Below are positions 22,242 through 32,370 of a stretch of DNA of 64,000 nucleotides, in pieces. The notes under the pieces are model-generated. The model was not told the DNA's origin. It ran no database searches and saw nothing but the letters and a program-made list of their open reading frames with translations. Source of the DNA: Mesostigma viride. Its lineage: Eukaryota > Streptophyta > Mesostigmatophyceae > Mesostigmatales > Mesostigmataceae. A program made the translations under genes and the position numbers. Positions within the stretch are counted from its first letter, which is position 1. Every line of letters begins with the position of its first letter. The stretch is from positions 4,466,976-4,530,975 of the forward strand of contig RPFO01000312.1 of the NCBI GenBank assembly GCA_009746045.1. Reading direction: 5' to 3'.

Positions 22242-24051
22242 AGGAGCTGTGAGAGCTGCAGCAGCTGCTGTGGCTGCAGCAGCTGCTGCGGCGGCGGCTC
22301 CTGCTGCTGCTGTTGCAAAGGCTGCTGCTGCTGCTGCATTTGCTGCTGCTGCTGCAGCTGCTGTAGGAGCTGCTGCTGCTGCTGTTGGTGCTGCTGCTGC
22401 TGCTGCTGCTGCTGTTGCTGTTCCATCTCCTGCATCTTGCGTTGCAGCTGCGCAACCTCCGCGTTGTACTGCTTGTGCTGGTCCGCGACAGTGCGGCGTA
22501 GCTTCGCTACTTCTTGGTCCGAGTCGCGTTCTTCACCCGAGTCATCGCAGCGTACATATACCGAGCTCGAGGGAGGCCTCTTGTTGCGAACACCACTCGC
22601 CCTGGCTTCGGTGCTCGGCTTGACTGGCACTTGAACACCGCACTTGGGCTCTGCAGTTGGCTGCTGGCTGTCCGCCTTCACACGCTTGGAGCGTGTGGGG
22701 TGAACCAGCTGCGCCTCTGGCACGCTTTTGTTAGCGCGAGGTTGGCTGGAAGTGGCAGCTGGTGGTGGTGCCGTGGCAGCTGGTGGTGGTGCCTTGCGCT
22801 TTGGGAAGTCCTTTACCAAGTCAAACTTGACGGCCTCGCCTTTGTTTGTGTAGATCAAGCCACCAGATGTGGCTCGAAGCGCCGCCAGACCTGCGTTTGG
22901 CAGGTATTCGCACACAGCATCTAGCCGGTCGCGCAGGACGGTCAGGTCGCCAACCGTGGCGACAGCACCATCCTCCATGAAGACGGGCCGAAGGGCCTGG
23001 GATTGTTGAGCCCAGTTCACGTAATATGCTGGGGGATCAGGCGTCAGCTTGGCCCCCCCGCTCTTGACAGCCTTTTCCATCATGTCCTTTCTTCCGTACG
23101 GTGTGTTGGCCAGGAAGATCCCCGCTCCTCCAGGGTACAAATGAAACCCAAGAATTACCTTGGGGAAGAGGGGTTTGCCAAACTCCTTATGAGGGATGGC
23201 GACGCGAACCAATTGTCCAACACGGAGATGGCCAGGGGAGGGGCCATCAGGGGAGGGAAGCCACGTCATAAACGCTGGAGCTTCCGACGCAAGTTGGTCG
23301 CCGGACTTGAGGTTCGCTGCATCAAAGCTGGCGCGCCGTGTCGCACTGCTAGCGCTGCCAGGCATGGCAGCTGCTGCCGGCTGGGCCTCGTCAAGGTTAG
23401 CGTGGTCTCCATGTTCTGCACCGCCTGCACAGGGGGGAGTCGCGGAGTGGGGGGGGTGTGAGGAGTTGGGTAGGTCATCGTCCACCACCCCCGCGGTCGA
23501 CTTTTCATCACTCGATTGAACGCCCTTGCTGGCATCAGCCGGAATTGACGGCACGTCCTCCTTGCTGCGTGCATCTGATTCCTGGGTGGCATGGCCGTCG
23601 GTAGTACCAGGAAACACTAGCTTCCTGCCGGGTGCCTTGTGATGTGCTTTCTCGAAGTCGTCAACGGCCTTGCATCCGGAATCATCCATCAACATGCGCC
23701 GGTCTTTGTCGGTGTTTGGAAGAAACTTGTTAGCAGCGGACCCCAGGGCCGGGGGGGGAGTGCCGAGCTCATGATGACCGTTCGAACCCGAAGCTTGCAG
23801 AGATTGGCAACTTTCACGCCACCGGGGTCCACGTCACGGCATCCTGGGCACCACCACTCCTCCCCATTTTTATTCCCGTCAATTGCCTTGACGCAGATCG
23901 CATGAGCAAATAGGTTGCAGCTTTCACCATTTCGGCCCCGACAGTTGTTGTCTGCCCCATCGGCATGGCCTAAGAGGCAAACACCCGCAGTTTGTCCATA
24001 ACACAGTCGTTCTGCCCGCAGCCTCTCTGTTTCACTCAGATACTCCGCCAT
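21427..24051 (-). CDS. PHD-like zinc finger, poly-Gln protein of the DNA transposon
   Basis: Starts at the ATG on 24049-24051. Residues 16-60 form a PHD-like Cys/His cluster (C-x7-C-x11-C-x7-C-x4-H-x2-C, then WWCPGC). A run of eight G at 23751-23758 breaks the frame; allowing one extra base joins it to the long frame ending at 21818. The middle contains an unrecognised compact region (VGQLVRVAIPHKEFGKPLF..ANTPYG). A basic stretch with DSGEERDSDQE and a Gln-rich coiled coil of about 200 residues follow, written by CAG/CTG repeats at 21960-22430. A canonical intron (CAG|GTATGT at 21837 to TAAG|GCA at 21713) adds about 95 residues from 21427-21712 in frame. It is divergent from the transposase candidate, so it may be an accessory DNA- or chromatin-binding protein. 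The function is inferred. Confidence 0.65.
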
Positions 24052-24300
24052 ATCCCCTACAATTTAGCGGACGACGAACTTCATCGTCGACGACGTCATA
24101 GGCTGGCACGTTCTCGTTGTGTTCGTGCGCGCATGCCCTGCAGTGTTTTCTTGGCAGACTAGTGCACGCACCTCCACCCGCGCGCGCGCAAAGACGACGG
24201 TCACTGCGCTTTGTTCATTCAAATGCCATTTGCATGCGAGGCTCGGACAACGCCGCGGACTGTTTCACTTTTTCACTTTTTGGATGGTCCTTCGTTTCTC

Positions 24301-24840
24301 GCATGTTCAGCCCAGTTCAGGTTGTACGGTCAGTGTTGGGGGTCGGTGAATGAGTTCTGAATGGAATTCTCAATGGAATGCCGCAACAGCCCATTTTCAT
24401 TGAGAATGCAAGTCCTTTTTGCATGTTCAGCCCAGTTCAGGCTGTACGGTCAGTGTTGGGGGTCGGTGAATGGGTTCTCAATGGAATTCTCAATGGAATG
24501 CCGCAACAGCCCATTTTCATTGAGAATGCAAGTCCTTTTTGCATGTTCAGCCCAGTTCAGGCTGTACGGTCAGTGTTGGGGGTCGGTGAATGGGTTCTCA
24601 ATGGAATTCTCAATGGAATGCCGCAACAGCCCATTTTCATTGAGAATGCAAGTCCTTTTCGCATGTTCAGCCCAGTTCAGGCTGTACGGTCAGTGTTGGG
24701 GGTCGGTGAATGAGTTCTGAATGGAATTCTCAATGGAATGCCGTTACAGCCCATTTTCATTGAGAATGCAAGACCTTTTCGTTTGTTCTGGCTGTACGGT
24801 CAGTGTTGGGGGTCGGTGAATGAATTCTGAATGGAACTCT
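24301..24840. repeat. 120-bp tandem repeat between the divergent genes
   Basis: Four near-identical 120-bp units (24301, 24421, 24541, 24661) and a partial fifth. Each unit has inverted 9-mers ATTCTCAAT and ATTGAGAAT about 20 bp apart. The array occupies most of the 1.1 kb between the two transposon genes, where a shared promoter would lie. The short repeated open frames here are not genes. Confidence 0.9.
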
Positions 24841-25135
24841 CATGCGCCGCGCTGAGTCAGCGGAAGATCGAGCCACAAACGAGGCAGGAGAGGCATAATT
24901 GGGAGAGGCGTGCCAACATAATTGCGAGAGCTGCCATGGGCGGTCGTGAAGGTTCAGACTATTGGAGGCGCCGTGACGAATATGGTGGGGGGCGCTGGAA
25001 TTGGATGTCGTTGGAAATTGAAGAAGACCCTTGCCCCAGGCCCCCTGTTTTAGCCGGGGATGAGGCAGCTTGCTGGAGAATGTTCGTTGCCGTTTTGGTG
25101 TTGCTGCTCTTACGTCCCGACCACCAGGGGCCTGT

Positions 25136-25186
25136 CTCGTACAAGGGGAATTGATGCCCAGGCAGCGTCGATTCCCCTTGTACGAG
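25136..25186 (+). promoter_or_regulatory. Perfect 16-bp hairpin around the candidate start codon
   Basis: CTCGTACAAGGGGAAT (25136-25151) and its exact complement (25171-25186) enclose a 19-base loop containing the ATG at 25154-25156. In RNA this would be a stable stem at the translation start. Confidence 0.5.
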
Positions 25187-28100
25187 GCCTACAACGTCGT
25201 AGTAGACGTTGATCATGACGATCAGGTCGACCATCTGGATATCGGCAGTGATGACGATGATGATGTAGGTGGTGGGTGCCGCACAGCAGGATTCAAATCA
25301 TCAGCAACAACAGTACTGAAATACGCCTGTAATGCCCATGTGATCGCGGCAGAGCTGCGCGGGCGGTGTTGTAAACATAGATGCATACAAGATCCCCAGA
25401 GCCCCCTGTCATCCTTTGTAATATGGGAGGCGGCACGTAGCAAATATTGGGGGCTGTCCTGCAATGAACGCCGGCAGCTGGTGGTGGGGCTCTTTGTCGC
25501 TGCCGGCCTGGAGCATGTGACAGTCACCTTGCCAGAGTTTGGCCGACACCATGGGAAATACGAATGCTCGGTGCCGGTTGTGGCGGAGGTGCTGGTGCAT
25601 GGGCGACGGCACCACGTGGAGGGGTGCCACCATGCGATACGACGCATGTTTGGCATCGCCCACTCCACGTGGAGGACATACATGGCCGTCGCCAAGGCGG
25701 CCTGCAAGCTTGATCACGAAGTCTGGGAGGCGGACACCCTCGACGCCGTGGGGTGTGAAATACCAGGAATCTCTCACGGTAAGAAGACATGCTATCGTTC
25801 TGCCCTTCCTCCTTTTGGATGCAATTCACCTTATTGCTGCCCTGTTTTGAGAAATCTGTATGAGAAATGCTACTGTGCCTGGCAAGCCAAAAAAAATTTT
25901 TCCCCTCGCGGGGGGCGCTGGAAAACGGCAAAGGCAAAGCGGAGCCCGCCGCCTTTTTTTGGCTTGCCAGGCACATTTATTGTTGTTTCATTACTATGTT
26001 TAATACCTGATGTTGCTCTCGCGTGTGCATGTTGAGGATGACCCTGCATGGATAACTTATATTCTTCATGCCTCTGTTGGTAAACTTGTCCATGTGATGT
26101 GTGCCTTGTGCAATGCAGGCGCTGGCAAACGCGAGCCGAGTGTTGTGCAACAGCGTAAAGAATGGGCTGTGGACTGGATTGCGGCATACGTGCAGACGAA
26201 TGGCTGCCGCGATCCCACACGCGACAATGTATTGCTGCTAGAGAAAGAGAACTTGAAAAACCTGTGGGAGCAGCAGTATTGTATGGATTGCATCGCGGTA
26301 TGGGGCAACCCAACGGAGTCGAAAATGATGTACAAGTACACGGCCTTCACCATTCTGTGGAACGACGTCTGCGAGGGCAAATACAGCGACGGCTTGAAAA
26401 TAGAGATGCAGAAAAACCGGCGCAATGTGGGGATTTGTGGGCACTGTGTGCTGTACCGTACCCTCCGTGCGGCAGCGGGAACCAATCGGGAGCAGCTGGA
26501 GCGCATCACCCTGGAGCGGAATCGCCACCTGGCTGCCGTGCGAGTTGCGCGGCGCGAGTTTTGGAAGCGCCGCCGTGAGGGTGTGGATTGGCAGATCATA
26601 TCCCTTGCGTGCGATAAGATCGACAGCAACAAGTCATACGTGCCGCACATGTGCGCGAAACACGAGGGTTGGGAAAACGGAATAAACACATTGTTTCGTT
26701 TCTCTCTCTTTTGTGTCGCAGCCCACGGGTGGAAAACTTGTTTCTTCCAGGTGCTCCCCTGGGTGGCTGTGGCAGATCAGTCGGGGGGCATCACCGTCAC
26801 GCTGCTCATGTGGGTGCTCTGTGAGCTCATCAAGGCCAAGCCTTGGGAGGGGAAGGGGCTGCCGATGCCTGATACCCTCCACCTGCAACTCGACGGGGGA
26901 TCTGAAAATCGCAACGACACGGTGCTGCTGTGGGCGTGGTGGCTGGTGGCGTCGGGCTTGTTCGCGCGTGTCGAGATTCATCGCCTGCCAAGGGGGCACA
27001 CCCATCTCGACATCGATCAGAAATTCGGACAAGTTTGGGGGTACTTCAAGCTGGGGGCCAACGCACTGAAGGGTGCGGTGTGGCACACAGTGGAGGAGTA
27101 TGGGGAAGCGGTCGTTGCCGCGTTTCGGCGTTCGGACACGTCGGACCTGGGTCGCACCACGCCCGCAGGCACGGTCTGCTGGACCATGGGCGCCGCCTAC
27201 AACATCGCTGCGTGGCTCATGCTCTTGAAAGAGCCGGAGCTCGCGAACTGGGCGATGTCAACGGATTGGGTGGAAAACCCGCTGACGGGGGAGGCAGAAA
27301 AAAACACAAAGTCCTGCAAGGTTCACCATCTGATGTTGCGGCGTGCTGCGGACGGGGAAGTCTACTTGTGGTATAAATTCCATGACTTGCTCGAGTGGAG
27401 GCCGGACGGCGCCGACGGCGAGCACCCGCTGTGGACTAGGGAACACGACGACAAGGAGTTGTATGGGGTATTGGTGGTGGACGGGGAGAAGGTGGAGCGC
27501 GCACTTGGGACGGTGCCCTCGCTAGCAGGCTTGGATTTGGACTTCCTGGAGGGCAAGATGCCAGGAATCCAGAGAAAGATCAAGGGCTTGATGGCTGGAG
27601 GATACGCGCAGTATTTAAAGAAGGAGGGCATGGACAAGTGGGAGGCCTTCTGGCCTCTTGTTCCAACTGGTGTGGCCACCGTGCCTGCTGAATGGCAGCC
27701 CCCCAAGTGGCCAACTAGAGCGGAAATCCAGGCGCTGCGGCGACCCAATCAGAGCGGAGCAGGCCCGAGTGCCACCACTGACCTGGATGCGGAAACGCGT
27801 CTAGCATTGGAGGGTGCTCGTTGCTTCGTGCCGCTGGTTGACCCCGTTGTCCACGCGGGGCGGCCCGCTGCTGTGCGACGCGCAGAGGATGCAGCGGTCG
27901 CGCTAAAGCAAGCATCCGCTGCAGCATGGGAGGGCATCGAGGTGGGGAAGCCGGTGATGTGTCAACATCCGGGGCTAAAGGACGGCTGCGATCTTCTGTG
28001 CAGCCCCCTAATGCCTTTCACTCCTTTGCTGTACGCGGTGGCCCGCAACATCACCGGCGACTTATCGCCAGACGCCGTGGTTGAACTTGAGTGCTACGGC

Positions 28101-28774
28101 TCGCACTCGTACACAACGCGGTTTTCGCCCTTCAGCCCGAGCTCGGCCCATTTCCCCCTGCCCGCCGCCACAAGGACAGGTACCCACACATTTTCAGTGA
28201 AGGCAAGCACAATCGTCTTGTCTTCGTGGCGTGCGGGGGGGGCAAGGTGCGCCGGGTGGGCTTGACAAGCAGTGGCACATTGACGCAGCACACGAAGGAT
28301 GCTGTTGTTGGGCTCTCGCTCGACTGGATTCAGTGGGATGGGTACGGAACCCCGGCGATGGCGGAGAAGACGGCGGTGGGACTTTTCAAATCGCGTGTCA
28401 TGGACGTGCCAGAGCCGGAATGGTTGGTGGGGACCCTGGTATGCAAGATATTTTCGGGCCCCAACTCGGGGGAGAAGCGGTATCATGGCCATGTGACGGC
28501 CTTTAGTAAGGAGCACGACATGGCCCATCTGCTATACTCCGATGGCGACGATGAAATAGTGGGATTTGATGAGGTGCAGGCTGCGCTTTGCGCATGCCCC
28601 GGTGTGCAGTTGCCAAATCTTCCACCTGCGAGCATTGCGCGAGGGAAGGCGGACATTACTGAGTGCATTCGCAAGCAGGTCGCCCAGCGGTCCACGGCAA
28701 TGAAGCAAGCCAAGGCCACCCCGCGCCACAAGCGCCGGCCTCCCATCATTCATGATTCAGACTCTGATGACTAG
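25154..28774 (+). CDS. Transposase candidate with RNase-H-like core and Tudor-like tail
   Basis: Exon 1 (25154-25778) encodes an acidic N-terminus, a CCKHRC cluster and a helical segment (HHAIRRMFGIAHSTWRT). The intron 25779-26118 has a strong donor (ACG|GTAAGAAG) and acceptor (TGCAATGCAG|GC) and preserves phase. Exon 2 carries CDKIDSNKSYVPH (about 26610), then LHLQLDGGSENRND (about 26880) and RGHTHLDIDQKFG (about 26990). These three blocks match the order seen in DUF7869-type RNase-H-fold proteins as I recall them, and suggest a D/D/H-D active site. A 54-nt segment near 26668-26721 could be a second, in-frame intron. The frame breaks between about 28182 and the G8 run at 28235-28242. It resumes to encode a Tudor-like fold (GEKRYHGHVTAF, LLYSDGDDEIVGFDE) and an acidic DSDSDD end. 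The role as transposase is inferred from position and motifs. Confidence 0.65.
25874..25975. mobile_element. 102-bp MITE-like insertion in the transposase intron
   Basis: Inverted ends TGTGCCTGGCAAGCCAAAAA and its complement (TTTTTGGCTTGCCAGGCACA) enclose about 60 bp of GC-rich sequence. It lies wholly inside the intron of the transposase candidate. No clear target duplication was found. Confidence 0.6.
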
Positions 28775-28875
28775 CCTTGCCGCATGTGGCTTTTAATTTT
28801 TCATGGCTGCCCTACCTTCTCGGTGCATGCTTTGCGGCTAGCAGCCTTGTGATCAACACATTCCGTGTCTTATGA

Positions 28876-31800
28876 CCTTGGTTCATAGGTTTATTACATG
28901 TCCTTACAATTGGTAGAACATATATCGCCTCGGCTCCCCCCGGCTCCCAGCCCCCGCCGCCCGACTACTCGGCCAGTTGGCGTTGGCTTGACACGGTCCC
29001 CTGGGATGCATGCGCCATCAACCCGACGTCTACCCTGACCGACCTCCCCCACCGCGCGCGTAGCCTTTTCGCGCAATGTGCAATCGTTTCTCTCCGGCGC
29101 ATGCACGCCGCTCCGGACGACCCGCTGGGCTTTAAACTGCACATGGTGACCCCCCGCCTGCTCCTCACCCCTCTCGGGCGTGGTGTGCGCGGCCTCCAGG
29201 GTGCGGTTATTGCCCGTTGCCGACGCTTTCTGCAGGGGGACTGGGAGGGGCTGTTTGGCGTGCCGCCCCCGCGCACGGCCCGGCTGTCGGGGGAGGTCAA
29301 CTTCGAGCGGGTGGCCGCCGACGTCATCCGCCTCGTCCGCGAGGGGCAGCTCAGCCGGGCCATGACCCGCTTGGAAATGGCCAAGCTCGCCCCCGCCAAT
29401 GCGGCTACCCTGGCGGCCTTGGAGGCTCTTCACCCTGCGGAGCCCGGATTCCAGCTGCCCGTGCCGGACCCCCTGCCGGCCCCCCTCCGGCTGGACCGCG
29501 ACTGCTTCCTGGAGGTGATGCGTGAGGTCCCGCGGGCTTCCTCTACCGGGCCGTCGGGCTGGCGCTACGAGCACTTGGAGGTCCTGGTGGGGCATGGGGG
29601 CGAGGCCATTCTCTTTGACACCCTCATTGACCTGGCGGCTGGTCGCGTTCCTCCCGCTGCGCGCGAGTGGTTAGCGGGCGCTCGCCTCCTCGCTCTGCTC
29701 AAGGGTGTCTTGCCCCCCCCGAGGGCAAGGTGCGCCCGATCGCCTGCGGTGAGGTGCTCCGCAAGCTCGTGGGCAAAGTGATCTGCCGCCAAAAGGCGCC
29801 CGAGCTCCGTGCCTTTTTCTGCCCGCCCCTCGCAGCGGGTGAGACCTCGGTGGCGGCCCAGCTGGGGGTGACGACTCCAGGCGGGGCGGATATCCTCATC
29901 CATTCGGTGCAGGCCTACCTCGAGGCCCACCCCACCCACGCTGTCGTCAAGGTCGACTGCCACAACGCGTTCAACAGTCTGTCCCGCGCCAGCATGTTTG
30001 CGGCCGTCATGGAGTCCTTCGAGGACTTGTACGCTTGGACAGCCGTGTGCTACGGCCAGCCCGGCCAACTGGTTCACATCATGGAGGACGGCACTCGCGG
30101 CGGCCTGCTGTCGCGGTCGGGCACCCAGCAAGGGGACCCCCTGGGACCCCTGTACTTTGCCGCCCCCCTCCAGGGTTGCCTCCAAGCGGTCCATGCTGCC
30201 CACCCGGCGGTCGCTATTCAGGCCTACTTGGATGATATCTACCTGCTGGGCCCTGTGCCGGACACCACCGCGGCTCTGCTGGCACTGCAGACCGCGGTGG
30301 CCGACATCAACCTCCAGTTGACCCTTGCCAAGTGCGCGGTGTACTCGCCCCAAGGTGATTGCTCCGGCTTTCCGCCCCAGCTCTTGGGCCGGGACGAGCG
30401 CCTCCATGGGTTGGATGTCCTCGGCGTTCCGGTTGGCGACCCCGCGTTTGTCATCGATGCTCTGCGGGCCGCCCTCGAGGCACGCACTGAGGTACTGCCC
30501 TTGATTGCGCGCCTTCATGATTCGCAGACCAAGGGTCTGCTTCTGTGGTTTTGCGCTCACCCTCGCGTCGTTCACTGGCTCCGGGGCGCTCTTCCGTCTC
30601 AGGTCCGGCTGGCCGCCGAGGGCCACGACGAACGCATCCAGTCGGCCTTGGCGCAGCTGGTCCCGGGCCCCGACCTCCCGCCACATGCTATTCGCATTGC
30701 CTCCCTGCCTGCACGGATGGGTGGCTGCGGTCTGACTCGTGCCGCCCGGCTGGCCCCAGCAGCCTTTTTGGGCTCCGTCGCTCAGTCGTGGGCGGAAAGC
30801 TGCCGGCTCCTGCCCCTTTTGGCAACGGCAGCGCCTGACCTCCTGGACCCCAGCAGCCCTTTGCCCTTCGTCACCGCCATCCAGGAGGCCTATGCTGAGA
30901 TCCAGCAGGCCTGTTCTCCCGTCCGTGCCGCTCAGGCGGTACAGCGCCACCTCCCTCGCGGCACTCCCTCGGTCGCCTCCGTTCAATCTCCCGCCGCATT
31001 CCCTGCTCGCGTCATCGATAAACACCAGAAAACCTACGCGGGTATTCTGCACACGGCTGATTGGATTGCTCTTTTCGCGGACCTCAACGCCCAGGGACGT
31101 GCGTGGCTGTTCTCGCTTTCCTTGCGGAGTGTGGGCTCGGCGTACCTTCGTGCTCTTCCCATGGCCCCCCCATTCGCCTTGGCTCCCAGCCACTACTCGG
31201 TGGCGCTCCGGCACCAGCTATTTGCCCCGCAGCCTCTTGTTCCGGCCGGGCGGCCTTGTGGTAGCTGTGGGCAGCCGCTGGATCCCACGGGGACTCACTA
31301 CCTTGCCTGCATGGGGGGCCAACAGAATCAGAATTGGTATTTGTATTTGCACACTGTCCTCCTGACGGTGGTGCTCGCCATGATTCGGTCGGTTTTCCCC
31401 CACGCGAACATCCGGTCCGAGGATGCGGATGGCGCTGCCTTCTATTCCCCCAACCACCGGCCTGACATCGTGGTGCTGGACTTTGAGGGGGGTGGCCGGC
31501 ATCTGCTTATTGACGTTTCGGTGGCGCGGCCCTTGGCTCTTAGCCACGTGGCTGGGGCCTCCCTCACGGCAGGTTACACGGCGGACCGGGCGGAGCGGGC
31601 CAAGCTCCTGGCCTACGGCGACGTCGGGCACCATCGTGTGGTGCCCTTTGTCCTGGAGGAGTTTGGGGCCATGGGGCCCCTGACCTCCGCCTAAGTTCTT
31701 CAAGGAGTGTTGCCGGCTCCGGGAGGACCGGCTGGACCTGGAGGGCCAGCGGGCCCCATGGTCGGCGCGGACCTGGACGTCATATTGGCGTCAGCGCTTG

Positions 31801-31881
31801 TCGGTGGCGCTGACTCGGGCCATGGCTGACATCATGCTCCGCCGTACGCGGGCTGATTTTGCGGTGCAGCAGGGCTATTAG
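28876..31881 (+). pseudogene. LINE with C-terminal restriction-like endonuclease (R2-like layout)
   Basis: Open from 28876 with no clear ATG, so probably 5'-truncated. RT blocks: STGPSGWRYEHLEVL (about 29545), VRPIACGEVLRKLVGK (about 29730), VKVDCHNAFNSL (about 29950), SGTQQGDPLGPLYFA (about 30120) and the catalytic AYLDDIYLL (30222-30248). After an alpha-helical thumb comes a CXXC..H..C cluster (CGSCGQPLDPTGTHYLAC, about 31258). Next is a PD-(D/E)XK-like segment (RPDIVVLDF, then LLIDVSV, then AERAKLLAY). This finger plus nuclease order is that of R2/NeSL-type LINEs, which lack an APE endonuclease. One frameshift is at the C8 run 29713-29720; another near 31692 leads to a stop at 31879-31881. 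It sits inside the DNA transposon, downstream of the transposase candidate. Confidence 0.8.
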
Positions 31882-31999
31882 GTTCCTCCCGTTAGGCGTT
31901 TCCATTGGTCTTATCGTAGTATAGAGCTTTGACATGGCTCTGTATATAGGTTTATAGCTGGGCGTTTGCTTTGGTTTGAGTGATTTCACTCTGCTGTAA

Positions 32000-32225
32000 G
32001 TTCTGATCAGACACTCCGCAAAGGTGAAAACCTTTGCGTTCAGTGCCGGGCCGCGGAAAACGCGGAAAACGCGATCTGCAAATGAATCCGACCGGAATCG
32101 AACTGGGGACCTCTCGCACCAATTTTGCTGACTATAGGACGGACGTCTCCGGTTACCATGGCATCGCCAACTTACACCTACAGTCATCCGCAAAAGTTCT
32201 CCTGTCCGGGGAGTGATGCAAGCCT
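32000..32225 (-). mobile_element. tRNA-derived SINE, copy 1
   Basis: The minus strand contains CCCCAGTTCGATTCC, a strong RNA polymerase III B box with its T-arm context. An upstream TAGGTGTCAGTTGG-like A box is visible in the better copies at 61373 and 61757. About 200 bp are shared with those copies. The spacing between boxes is longer than in a true tRNA, so this is not a functional tRNA gene. Confidence 0.65.
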
Positions 32226-32370
32226 TTTCTGCTGTAAGTAATTATATTTTTAATACATATATCAAATGGGATAAAACCATATTTGGGTGAACAGGTTTCA
32301 TGGCTCATGGCTCATCTATTTTTTTTCAATGGGATATGACGTAAAAGCTGGCAATGTGCATTTTCTAAAT

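Noticed and set aside
21848-22623. Poly-Ala, poly-Leu and poly-Ser/Cys frames over the CAG/CTG region
   Set aside because: Shadows of the poly-Gln gene on the minus strand.
28178-28199. A 22-nt GT-AG intron to explain the transposase frame break
   Set aside because: Too short for a spliceosomal intron; an indel at the nearby G8 run is more likely.
29565-31214. 549-codon minus-strand frame
   Set aside because: Antisense of the R2-like LINE; composition is Arg/Gly-rich without domains.
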